This document shows, one piece after another, positions 15,518 through 23,071 of a DNA stretch of 42,723 bases. The stretch is from Chloroflexota bacterium (GTDB lineage Bacteria; Chloroflexota; Anaerolineae; Aggregatilineales; Phototrophicaceae): contig JAPOOU010000029.1 of NCBI GenBank assembly GCA_026713245.1, positions 1 through 42,723 on the forward strand, written 5' to 3'. The notes beneath the pieces were generated by a model that searched no databases, was not told the DNA's origin, and saw only the letters and a program-made list of their open reading frames with translations. How positions within the stretch are numbered: the first letter of the stretch is position 1; each line of letters starts with the position of its first letter. Made by a program: the position numbers and the translations under genes.

Positions 15518-17431
15518 TCAGGTTTTTGAAACTGCAATCTCTTCCAGCAACAACATGTTCCTCGGATTGCCGGTATTGTTGATCCAGTCAAGTCGTTCGC
15601 CCGTTTGCCGGTTGTAGGCGATCGCCATCAATCGATAGCTACCCGCCGGAACCTGACTGAGATCAATTGAGAAGCGACGGTATGCACTTTCATGCACAAA
15701 GGGCAGGTCGACTTGGGCCTTGTTCTCCCAGTCGTCATTGAGCAACTGATACGACATCCTGAAATCGTTCAGAACGCTTTGCGCGCCGAGCGCTGACCAC
15801 TCATCGACGAAGAATAGGGCATCGCCATCGTTATCCAGCGAGGACGCATAGAACTTAAAGCTGATGAGCGCGTTCTGATCACTAACAGTTGCGTTGGGGA
15901 ACGCACATGCTAGCGACTCCCACATGTAGTGGGAGATGACGTGGTCGCGACCGACGGCTTCGCTGGCGCAATGCGTGTAGCGCAAGTCGCCCAAAACGTT
16001 TCGCGCGTCCGCGATCAGCGGCGTCCACTTGTCCAGGTCAGGATAGACGTACCACAGCGATGGCGAGTCGATATTGCTATCGGCAACGAAGTCCCGAAAG
16101 ACTTCCAGCCCGTCCGTAGCATTCATGACGATTCCGCGCTTCCCAAAGTAATGCTCGCGCTGCGACAGCTCAATATTGCCCCGGATATTCAGGGCGAAAG
16201 GCGCGTACAAGTCGTTGTACGGATAGCCGAAAATCGCAGGTTTTGGTTCTGCGGCGGCTGCCAGGCGCGACAAGATATGCGTAGGCGGCTGTGTGAAGAC
16301 TTGCGAGCGCAAAACAATATAGTCCCACCATCTGGCATTCGCCTGCATTTCGAGTCCTGCGAACATCCACAGCACAACCAGCAGTCCCAACCATCTGCGC
16401 AAGCGGTATAGCCCGTAAATGCCCCCCGATACCAGGAGAACCAGAGGCAAGAATCCAGCCAGGTGATAACGCATTCCATCTTTGACAATCAGTTCGGAAA
16501 ACTCGGCAACCAGTCCCAGGTTCAGCAAGTACAATACGATCAGGTATAGAAAGGGTCGCATGGGAATAGTGCGGCGCCAGGTACCGACGGCCAAACCGAT
16601 TACTGCAATCAGCAGCAGCTCCGGCCGATCGTTCATGCCGACCGCGAGCAGAAGCTCGGTTGCCCCCAGGCCGCCAACGGTTGCATGTTGCTTGCCTTCA
16701 ATTACGCGGCCGATATTGTTCGCCATCATCATGTAGTACGGTGAAAACAGTAGCGCCGCAATCCCTACGGCAATAGAAGCCCACAGCCAACGCCGGTTCT
16801 TCGGCGCGAAAACCAGATGAAAAATGCCTAACATGGCCATGAATATGATGCTGAAAGCATGTGTGCTTATCAAACAGAATGTCGAAACGACCAGCGCCGC
16901 ATAGTCGGTCGTTTTTGTCGACCTGGCCTGATAAACCAGACGCAGGTAGATCCAAAGCGCCGCCGCCGCGCAGACCACCAGCAGGGGATACATTCGCATA
17001 TTTGCGAGATAAAAGTTGTAGAATGCGTTGCTGGCTAAGATTAGCAATGCCATCAATCCCGCAATTGGGGCGATGAAGTCCGTCGCCAGCCGATAAGCCA
17101 TCGCCATCGCCATCAGACTGACGAAAACGGAGAGAAGTCTGCCCGCGGCAAGGCTGGTCCCGACGAGCTGGCCCCACCAGCTGAGCAAGACAAAATACAG
17201 CGGCGTATGATCCGGGCTATGTTTCTGTAATGATTGGACGACCTGCATGGGAGAGTAGGCGCTGTTCCCCAGCCAGCCCGCGTTAAACATCGAAAAGAAC
17301 TCATCCGTGGATGGGGGAAAGACCTCGACCTGCCGCATGGCAAGCCAGGCGACGATCAGGAGAAGCGGAATGGTCCATACCCACCGGCTGGCAGTTCGCA
17401 ATGCAACCCGTGGCGTTACCCTGGCGCTCAA
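15518..17431 (-). CDS. Membrane glycosyltransferase, GT39/ArnT-like (paralog 3)
   Basis: A 637-residue polytopic membrane protein of the PMT/ArnT-like superfamily, which transfers sugars from polyprenyl-phosphate carriers on the outer face of the membrane. A hydrophobic helix (IPLLLIVAWLA) is followed by VFPPSTDEFFSMFNAGW, holding the Asp-Glu pair (residues 43-44) typical of the catalytic first loop. HSPDHTPLYFVLLSWWGQLVG and about ten further membrane segments follow, to residue ~360. The last ~270 residues are soluble. They end in a beta-sandwich-like module with WENKAQVDLPFVHESAYRRF and AGSYRLMAIAYNRQTGERLDW, shared with the three paralogs at 17571, 19519 and 23072. The start is TTG 17431 behind GAGGAAG. 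Copy C of the structured repeat lies just upstream. The glycan acceptor and sugar are unknown. Confidence 0.82.
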   Translation of the reverse strand: MSARVTPRVALRTASRWVWTIPLLLIVAWLAMRQVEVFPPSTDEFFSMFNAGWLGNSAYSPMQVVQSLQKHSPDHTPLYFVLLSWWGQLVGTSLAAGRLLSVFVSLMAMAMAYRLATDFIAPIAGLMALLILASNAFYNFYLANMRMYPLLVVCAAAALWIYLRLVYQARSTKTTDYAALVVSTFCLISTHAFSIIFMAMLGIFHLVFAPKNRRWLWASIAVGIAALLFSPYYMMMANNIGRVIEGKQHATVGGLGATELLLAVGMNDRPELLLIAVIGLAVGTWRRTIPMRPFLYLIVLYLLNLGLVAEFSELIVKDGMRYHLAGFLPLVLLVSGGIYGLYRLRRWLGLLVVLWMFAGLEMQANARWWDYIVLRSQVFTQPPTHILSRLAAAAEPKPAIFGYPYNDLYAPFALNIRGNIELSQREHYFGKRGIVMNATDGLEVFRDFVADSNIDSPSLWYVYPDLDKWTPLIADARNVLGDLRYTHCASEAVGRDHVISHYMWESLACAFPNATVSDQNALISFKFYASSLDNDGDALFFVDEWSALGAQSVLNDFRMSYQLLNDDWENKAQVDLPFVHESAYRRFSIDLSQVPAGSYRLMAIAYNRQTGERLDWINNTGNPRNMLLLEEIAVSKT

Positions 17432-17457
17432 GAAACTTCCTCACTCATTTTGCTGTA

Positions 17458-17548
17458 CTGTTTCCGTAAACTGCGGCGCTCATGCGACAAGCAGGCTTGC
17501 TGACTTGCGCGAGCGCGACGAAACTTTTCGCCGCCGCCGAGCGGCTTT
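17458..17548 (-). repeat. Dispersed structured repeat, copy C (glycosyltransferase leader)
   Basis: On the minus strand it runs AAAGCCGCTCGGCGGCGGCG, then GTCGCGCTCGCGCAAG, then TTGTCGCATGAGCGCCGCAG and TTTACGGAAACAG. It shares TCGCATGAGCG and GCAGTTTA with copy D. It ends about 26 bp before the TTG start of the gene at 17431 and has the same orientation. Confidence 0.68.
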
Positions 17549-17570
17549 GAAGCATCAGACTTGGCGGCCA

Positions 17571-19469
17571 CTAGGGCACCTTCACTTCCGCCAGCTTCAG
17601 CATTGCCGGGGCACTAACACCGTTATTCAACCAATTGCTGCGCTGGCCCGTCTGGTTGTTGTAGACGATAGCCATGAGCCGGTAGTTGCCGGGCGGCACT
17701 TTTGAGATATCGATGGTGAACTGACGCAATTGATCGGGGTTGACCAAAGGAAGGTCCACTTGAGCTACATTGTTCCAGTCTTCAGAAATCAACTGAATCG
17801 ACATGTTCATATTGCTCAGAGCGCGCGCGTCGTCTGCACTCCAGCGGTCGATATACACGACTCTATCCGTGTCCGAATTGACTTCCGCGCCGAAAAACTG
17901 GTAATGGATATGTTCGTTCAGATGACGGCTCGCCATATGTGGCGATGCGCAATTGAGCGCATCCCATGAGAACCTAACCAGCGTGCTGCCAATGCCAATA
18001 GCCCCGGAATCGCATAATTCGTAATTCAGCTTTTTCATGGCAGTTGCGAGTTTATCACGATCCGCGCTATCGATACGGCGATCCAGGAAGAACACCCAAA
18101 CATAGGGTTCGACTATAGCATGATGCCGGACAGCTTTTTCCAGCTTGCCGAGCGCATCCGGCGTAATCAGCTCCAGATTGCGCCCATCAAAGTATAGGTC
18201 GCCCAATGAATCGTTGTCGCTGTCGTAATTCCAATACAGAGCCCATGAATCCGTTTTGTATCCCACCAGCAAGGGCGGATATTCCTCTTGTAACGCCTGA
18301 CGCGAAATCAAGTGAATTGGTTCCCGCAAGTACGAATAGATCTGCCCACCAAGGATATCGTCCCAGGGAGCGGTTCTCCCGAACTGAAGCCCGGCAATCA
18401 GCCAGAGCAAAACCAGCAAACTCAAGAACCTATGGATGCCATACAGGGCATAAAGTCCTGCGGTAATCGTCAGCAACAGAGGGACCCAACCTGACAAGTG
18501 GTAGCGCATGGTATCCGCAGCGATAAACGTGGTGTAATTTGCAATCAGTGCCAGTATCAGCAAATAGGGCAGGAACATCAACAACCAGGGCTTAAAGCGG
18601 ATTGTTTTGAACAAGAGCCCCAGCAATACGCCAAATATCGACAGGAACAGCAGCAGAGTTTGGCCGTTTAGGCTGACCGTCAGCCACGTGGCCAGTGCCT
18701 CCACGCTCCCCTGGCTCTCCCAATCAGAAAAAACAATCGAGCGCTGATAAGCGTCCGGTAACACGATAAGAAGCCAGGGAGCGAAAAGCGCCAAGGCGAC
18801 AATGACTGTTGCGGCGATTTTCAGCCAGGTCTGGTTTTTCGGCGCTGCGATTAAGTGATACAGGCCCAGCATGAGCAGAAACGTCGCGCTGAAAAGGAAG
18901 GTATTCGCCAAACAATATACTGCTGCCCCCAGCCCCAGATAGTCGCGTCTCTGTGCGCTGGCTCCTTTGTCGACTATGCGCAAGTATATCCATAGGACCA
19001 GGGCGGACAGGAATACAAGCAATGTATACATGCGCGCGTATGTGACGTAGAAGTTATAGAATGCGTTGCCGCAAACAAGCAGGAGCGCGAATATCCCGGC
19101 AGCAGGGCCGATAAAGTCACGCGCCAAGCGAAATATCATGGACAAGCTCAAGAGGGCAAACAGGATGCTCAGAATGCGAGCCAGCATTATGTCAGGGACG
19201 GTCATCTGGCCCCAGACGCTCAAAATCAGAAAGTACAGTGGAGAATGATTCGGGCTGTTGCGCTGCAGGGATTGGAGCACATCGACTGGCGAAAAAGCGC
19301 CATCGACTGTCCAGCCCGCGTTTCGCATCGAATAAAACTCGTCCATCGCCGGTGGATACAAGTCGCTGTGGTAAACGCCAAGCGCGGCAACCGCCAGCAA
19401 TATCGGTACGACGCCAAACCAATGGCTGGCAGTTTGCAACGAAATCTGTCGCATTTCCCCGGCGCTCAA
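17571..19469 (-). CDS. Membrane glycosyltransferase, GT39/ArnT-like (paralog 2)
   Basis: A 632-residue relative of the genes at 15518 and 19519, with the same plan: a short N-terminus, a membrane helix, YPPAMDEFYSMRNAGW with the Asp-Glu pair at residues 43-44, NSPNHSPLYFLILSVWGQ, about ten membrane segments and a soluble C-terminal half. That half ends in the beta module NNVAQVDLPLVNPDQLRQF / GNYRLMAIVYNNQTGQRSNW. Long stretches are nearly identical to the gene at 19519, at both protein and DNA level, so the two are a recent tandem duplication. I chose TTG 19469 because its context (AAGGAAG, then TTG AGC GCC) mirrors the start of the gene at 17431; an upstream in-frame start at 19505 would add 12 poorly conserved residues. 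The donor and acceptor are unknown. Confidence 0.82.
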   Translation of the reverse strand: MSAGEMRQISLQTASHWFGVVPILLAVAALGVYHSDLYPPAMDEFYSMRNAGWTVDGAFSPVDVLQSLQRNSPNHSPLYFLILSVWGQMTVPDIMLARILSILFALLSLSMIFRLARDFIGPAAGIFALLLVCGNAFYNFYVTYARMYTLLVFLSALVLWIYLRIVDKGASAQRRDYLGLGAAVYCLANTFLFSATFLLMLGLYHLIAAPKNQTWLKIAATVIVALALFAPWLLIVLPDAYQRSIVFSDWESQGSVEALATWLTVSLNGQTLLLFLSIFGVLLGLLFKTIRFKPWLLMFLPYLLILALIANYTTFIAADTMRYHLSGWVPLLLTITAGLYALYGIHRFLSLLVLLWLIAGLQFGRTAPWDDILGGQIYSYLREPIHLISRQALQEEYPPLLVGYKTDSWALYWNYDSDNDSLGDLYFDGRNLELITPDALGKLEKAVRHHAIVEPYVWVFFLDRRIDSADRDKLATAMKKLNYELCDSGAIGIGSTLVRFSWDALNCASPHMASRHLNEHIHYQFFGAEVNSDTDRVVYIDRWSADDARALSNMNMSIQLISEDWNNVAQVDLPLVNPDQLRQFTIDISKVPPGNYRLMAIVYNNQTGQRSNWLNNGVSAPAMLKLAEVKVP

Positions 19470-19518
19470 AGAACTTCCTTTTCGCCTGTCGCGCGCCGCG
19501 CCCAAGACTCGGCGGCAA

Positions 19519-21420
19519 CTAAGGCAGTTTCACATCCGCCAGTTTCAGTAATTCTGGCGCATTGCCATCGTTGTTCAACCAACTGCCGCGCTCCCCCGTC
19601 TGGTTGTTGTACACAATAGCCACGAGCTGGTAGCGGCCGGGCTGTACGCTTGAGATATCTATTGTGAACTGACGCAATTGATCGGGGTTGACCAAAGGCA
19701 GATCCACTTGCGCGACATTGTTCCAGCCTTCAGCAATCAACTGGATCGACATATTGAAATTGCTCAGAGGGCGCGCTTCCTCGGCGCTCCAGCGGTCGAT
19801 ATACGCGATTCTGCCTGTTTCCGGATTGAAGTCCGCGCCGAAAAACTGGTATTGGATATGTTCGTTCTGGTGACGGCTTTCCATATGCGGCGACGCGCAA
19901 TTTAGCGCATCCCATGAGAACATCTCCAGCGCGCTGCCAAATCCGATTGCCCGGATATCGCATAATTCGTAATTTAGCGTATTCATGACAGCCGCGAGTT
20001 GCTCGCGATCGGCGTCGATGCGGCTATCCAGGTAGAAGACCCAGACATTGGGCTGAACGATGGCATGATGCCGAACGTCTTTTTCCAGCCGCTCGAGGTC
20101 AATTGGGGTAATCAACAGTAGATCGTGCCGATCGAAGTATAGATCGCCTAATGACTCATCGTTGATTTTGTATTTCCAATACAGGCCCCTTGAATCTGTT
20201 TTGTATCCCACCAGCAAGGGCTGATATTCCTTTCGCAAAGCCTCCCGTGAAATCATGTGAAATGGTTCCCGCAAATACTTAAGGATATGCCCTCCCAGTA
20301 TTTCTTCCCATTGAGCGGATTGCTGGAACTGAAGCCCGGCGATCAGCCAAAGTAGCGCCAGCAAACTCAAAAACCAATGGATGCCATATAGGGCATACAG
20401 TCCTGCGGTGATCGTCAGCAGCAAGGGAATCCAACCTGACAAGTGGTAGCGCATAGTGTCGATAGCGATAAACGTGGTGTAATTCGCGATCAGCGCCAGA
20501 ATAAGCAAATAGGTCAGGAATATGAACAGCCAGGGCTTAAAGCTGATTGTCTTCAACAAGAGCCCTAGCAATAGGCCAAATACCGAAAGGAACAGCAGCA
20601 GCATTTCGTCGTTTAAGCTAACCCTCAGCCACGCGGCCACTGCCTCCATGCTACTCAAGCTCTCCCAACCAGCATAATCAACCGAGCGCTGATGAGCGTC
20701 CGGGAGCACGATCAGAAGCCAGGGAGAGAAGAGCGCCAAAGCGAAAATGACTGTAGTGGAGACTTTGAGCCAGGTCCGGTTTTTCGGTGTCGCGATTATG
20801 TGATACACGCCCAACATGAGCAGAAACGTCGCGCTGAAAAGGAAGGTATTCGCCAAACAATATACCGCCGCCCCCAGCGCCAGATAATCGCGCCTTTTTG
20901 CTTCGGCTCCTTTGTCGACTATGCGCAGGTATAGCCACAAAACAAGGGCGGACAGGAAGAAAAGCAATGTGTACATGCGCGCGTAAATGATGTAGTGGTT
21001 ATAGAATGCGTTGCCGCAGGCTAGCAGCAGAGCGAATATCCCGGCGGCGGGACCGATAAAGTCGCGCGCCAATCGATATACCATGGACATGCCCAGCAGG
21101 GCAATCAGAATGCTCATTATGCGCGCCAGCATTATATCGGGGACGGTCGCGTGACCCCATAGGCTCAAGATCAGAAAGTATAGTGGAGAATGATTCGGGC
21201 TGTTGCGCCGCAGCGATTGCAGCACTTCCAGCGGCGAAAAAGCGGCGCCGCTTGTCCAGCCGGCGTTGTGCATCGAATAGTATTCGTCCGTTGACGGCGG
21301 ATACAAGTCGCTGTGGTAAGCGCCTAGTGCGGCGACCGCCAGCAAAATCAGTACAGCGCCAAACCAATAGCCTAGCGCGAGATCCACCACGTATTTGGAA
21401 TAGTGCCCATTCATTCGCAT
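19519..21420 (-). CDS. Membrane glycosyltransferase, GT39/ArnT-like (paralog 1)
   Basis: A 633-residue polytopic membrane protein, the first of the three glycosyltransferases after pheS. Residues 17-34 form the first membrane helix. YPPSTDEYYSMHNAGW carries the first-loop Asp-Glu pair (45-46), and NSPNHSPLYFLILSLWGH follows. Further helices run to about residue 370 with an amphipathic DFIGPAAGIFALLLACGNAFYN segment. The soluble tail holds the common DRWSAEEARPLSNFNMSIQL and VDLPLVNPDQLRQFTIDI blocks, and is probably outside the cell. It is the closest relative of its downstream neighbour (49 bp gap). Between pheS and this gene is a 74-bp gap holding a degenerate copy of the structured repeat, so the gene probably depends on the pheS transcript. 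The substrate is unknown. Confidence 0.82.
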   Translation of the reverse strand: MRMNGHYSKYVVDLALGYWFGAVLILLAVAALGAYHSDLYPPSTDEYYSMHNAGWTSGAAFSPLEVLQSLRRNSPNHSPLYFLILSLWGHATVPDIMLARIMSILIALLGMSMVYRLARDFIGPAAGIFALLLACGNAFYNHYIIYARMYTLLFFLSALVLWLYLRIVDKGAEAKRRDYLALGAAVYCLANTFLFSATFLLMLGVYHIIATPKNRTWLKVSTTVIFALALFSPWLLIVLPDAHQRSVDYAGWESLSSMEAVAAWLRVSLNDEMLLLFLSVFGLLLGLLLKTISFKPWLFIFLTYLLILALIANYTTFIAIDTMRYHLSGWIPLLLTITAGLYALYGIHWFLSLLALLWLIAGLQFQQSAQWEEILGGHILKYLREPFHMISREALRKEYQPLLVGYKTDSRGLYWKYKINDESLGDLYFDRHDLLLITPIDLERLEKDVRHHAIVQPNVWVFYLDSRIDADREQLAAVMNTLNYELCDIRAIGFGSALEMFSWDALNCASPHMESRHQNEHIQYQFFGADFNPETGRIAYIDRWSAEEARPLSNFNMSIQLIAEGWNNVAQVDLPLVNPDQLRQFTIDISSVQPGRYQLVAIVYNNQTGERGSWLNNDGNAPELLKLADVKLP

Positions 21421-21424
21421 GCTT

Positions 21425-21485
21425 GAAATGCTTTGCTCATCGGCGCGCGGGTTCCATCTTGTTTTTCGAGCTACGACCTACGCTA
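21425..21485 (-). repeat. Probable degenerate copy F of the structured repeat
   Basis: On the minus strand this segment contains GTCGTAGCTCGAAAAACAAG, and CGAAAAACAAGA is identical to a stretch in copy D. It is followed by GCGCGCCGATGAGC, in the place of the hairpin region. The stem is largely lost. It ends within a few bases of the glycosyltransferase start at 21420. Confidence 0.35.
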
Positions 21486-21494
21486 ATATTCGAG

Positions 21495-22529
21495 CTAAAA
21501 CTGCTTCAGGAAGCGCAGGTCGTTGCCCCAGAAATAGCGGATGTCCTGGATCCCGTGTTTCAGCATTGTGATGCGCTCCGGTCCCATGCCAAAGGCGAAG
21601 CCGCTCCACAGGCTCGGATCATATCCGCCATTCCTCAATACTGTGGGATGCACCATGCCGCTGCCTGCGATCTCCAGCCAGCCTGTGTATTTGCAGACGC
21701 GGCAGCCCTCGCCGTCGCAAAGAAAGCACTCGACGTCAACTTCCATGCTCGGTTCTGTGAACGGGAAGTATGACGCGCGGTAGCGAACTTTGGCATTGGT
21801 ATTGAACATGCGCTTGGCAAACTCGCTGATCGTTCCCTTAAGGTCGCTCATGCGGATATTGCGTCCGATCGCCAGACCCTCCACTTGCGTGAATTGAATC
21901 TCGCTGCGGGCAGTGACCTGCTCTTGACGGTAGCACATGCCCGGCAATATGACGCGAATTGGCTTGCTGCCGCCCTGGCCCAATTCTCGCATGGCGCGGA
22001 TTTGCCCAGGCGAGGTGTGCGTCCGCAGCAAGACCTTGGGGTTGGTCGTGTAAAATGTATCCTGCATATCCCGCGCCGGATGATGTGGCGGCAGATTGAG
22101 CAGCGTGAAGTTGAAATCATCTTCTTCAACATCGTGACTTTGATAGACCTGAAAGCCCATTTCCGCCCAAATCGTTTGAAACTCGCGATGCGTGCGGGTT
22201 GCGGGATGCAAACCGCCCATTTGACGCGGATAGGCCGGAAGCGTTATATCGATCTCGCCTTCTTCGAGGTCCTGCGCCAGAACCTGATCGCGGATTAATT
22301 GTTCGCGTTCCTCGAAAGCCTTCTGGAGTTCGGATTGCAGGGCGTTGACTTGTTGGCCGAAAGCCGCGCGTTCTTCTTTAGGCAGCTTGCCGATCGTGCC
22401 AAAGAGCGCGCCGACCGCGCCCTTGCGTCCCAGGTAGCGGCTCCTCCACTGGACTAACTCATTGCTCGTTATGGTCTTGCGCAGCGCGTCGTGCGCCTGA
22501 CGGCGCAAGTCCTCAACTGTCTGTGACAT
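21495..22529 (-). CDS. pheS: Phenylalanyl-tRNA synthetase alpha subunit
   Basis: A 344-residue PheS, the catalytic subunit that activates Phe and charges tRNA-Phe. The N-terminal coiled-coil arm covers about residues 1-90. The class II core follows, with GGLHPATRTHREFQTIWAEM, DVEEDDFNFTLLNLPPHHPA, RTHTSPGQIRAM and the Phe-pocket region VDVECFLCDGEGCRVCKYTGW. The class II motif 3 end is GMGPERITMLKHGIQDIRYF. Length matches the family. The ATG at 22529 is preceded by AAGGAG. Upstream come copy D of the structured repeat and a T-box riboswitch with terminator. The classic downstream partner pheT is displaced by three glycosyltransferase genes. Confidence 0.97.
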   Translation of the reverse strand: MSQTVEDLRRQAHDALRKTITSNELVQWRSRYLGRKGAVGALFGTIGKLPKEERAAFGQQVNALQSELQKAFEEREQLIRDQVLAQDLEEGEIDITLPAYPRQMGGLHPATRTHREFQTIWAEMGFQVYQSHDVEEDDFNFTLLNLPPHHPARDMQDTFYTTNPKVLLRTHTSPGQIRAMRELGQGGSKPIRVILPGMCYRQEQVTARSEIQFTQVEGLAIGRNIRMSDLKGTISEFAKRMFNTNAKVRYRASYFPFTEPSMEVDVECFLCDGEGCRVCKYTGWLEIAGSGMVHPTVLRNGGYDPSLWSGFAFGMGPERITMLKHGIQDIRYFWGNDLRFLKQF

Positions 22530-22547
22530 TGGTACTCCTTCGCCTCT

Positions 22548-22648
22548 CGTCTAATAAACTGCGTCGCTCATGCGACGAGAAAGATTCTTGTTTTTCGTGG
22601 GCGCGACAAGCTAGTGGACGAATCGCGGCTTGCGCGCCGAGCGGCTGT
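22548..22648 (-). repeat. Dispersed structured repeat, copy D (pheS leader)
   Basis: On the minus strand it begins ACAGCCGCTCGGCGCGCAAG, passes through TTGTCGCGCCCACGAAAAAC and ends in GCAGTTTATTAGACG. Its hairpin CGTCGC-ATGA-GCGACG (22577-22562) is perfect. It sits between the T-box terminator and the pheS start codon, 18 bp from the ATG, so it is transcribed as the last part of the pheS leader. Confidence 0.72.
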
Positions 22649-22678
22649 ATCCCTGCAAAACCATCGTCAGACGCTCCC

Positions 22679-22716
22679 AATAAAAACGCTCTCGATCCGA
22701 CTAGGGACGAGAGCGT
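22679..22716 (-). terminator. T-box intrinsic terminator
   Basis: On the minus strand ACGCTCTCG (22716-22708) and CGAGAGCGT (22694-22686) form a perfect 9-bp stem with a 13-nt loop, running straight into TTTTTATT. It follows the T-box core and is the off-state hairpin of the riboswitch. Confidence 0.88.
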
Positions 22717-22977
22717 GAGCATTCCCGCGGTACCACCCTGTTTCAGCATCCAGCTCGGACGCCGCGCTTGATTTGTCCAGTGACGCCGGACCAGCGGAGC
22801 AGGCTACTCGGCCGGCCAGGCGGCTCTGACCGTCTTTCACCTGTCGGCTCGGAAGGGAATTCCACAACTGCTTCCGCGGGCACTCGCAGTCTTTGATACC
22901 CGCTCCCTGAATCTGCAGACACCTATGGGCGCGCTTGTGGACTGTCTTCGTCAATGCCTTTGTCCGTTTATTCAATT
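22679..22977 (-). promoter_or_regulatory. T-box riboswitch upstream of pheS
   Basis: The minus strand carries the T-box core AGGGTGGTACCGCG (within 22740-22726), whose TGGT pairs with the free acceptor end of uncharged tRNA. Upstream is a Stem I-like region with CATTGACGAAGACAG, CAGGGAGCGGGTATC and GCGAGTGCCCGC. A candidate UUC (Phe) specifier lies in GGAATTCCC at 22863-22855, followed by TTCCGAGCC. Downstream is a terminator hairpin with a U-run. The element therefore should stop transcription when tRNA-Phe is charged and allow it when Phe is short. Established knowledge: T-boxes commonly control aminoacyl-tRNA synthetase genes. The specifier assignment is my inference from its position and from the gene it precedes. 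Confidence 0.88.
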
Positions 22978-22983
22978 GCGTTC

Positions 22984-23013
22984 ATTATGCAGCGGGCATT
23001 GTAGTCATGTCAA
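22984..23013 (-). promoter_or_regulatory. Sigma70-type promoter of the T-box/pheS unit
   Basis: On the minus strand TTGACA (23013-23008), an 18-nt spacer and CATAAT (22989-22984) preceded by TG. The predicted start near 22977 gives a T-box leader of about 300 nt, the usual size. It lies 59 bp beyond the stop of the glycosyltransferase at 23072. Confidence 0.75.
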
Positions 23014-23071
23014 GCGGACGATCACGAACAGGACCAAGTTACAAGTGGACGAAGCGCAAAGCCCACCCTTG

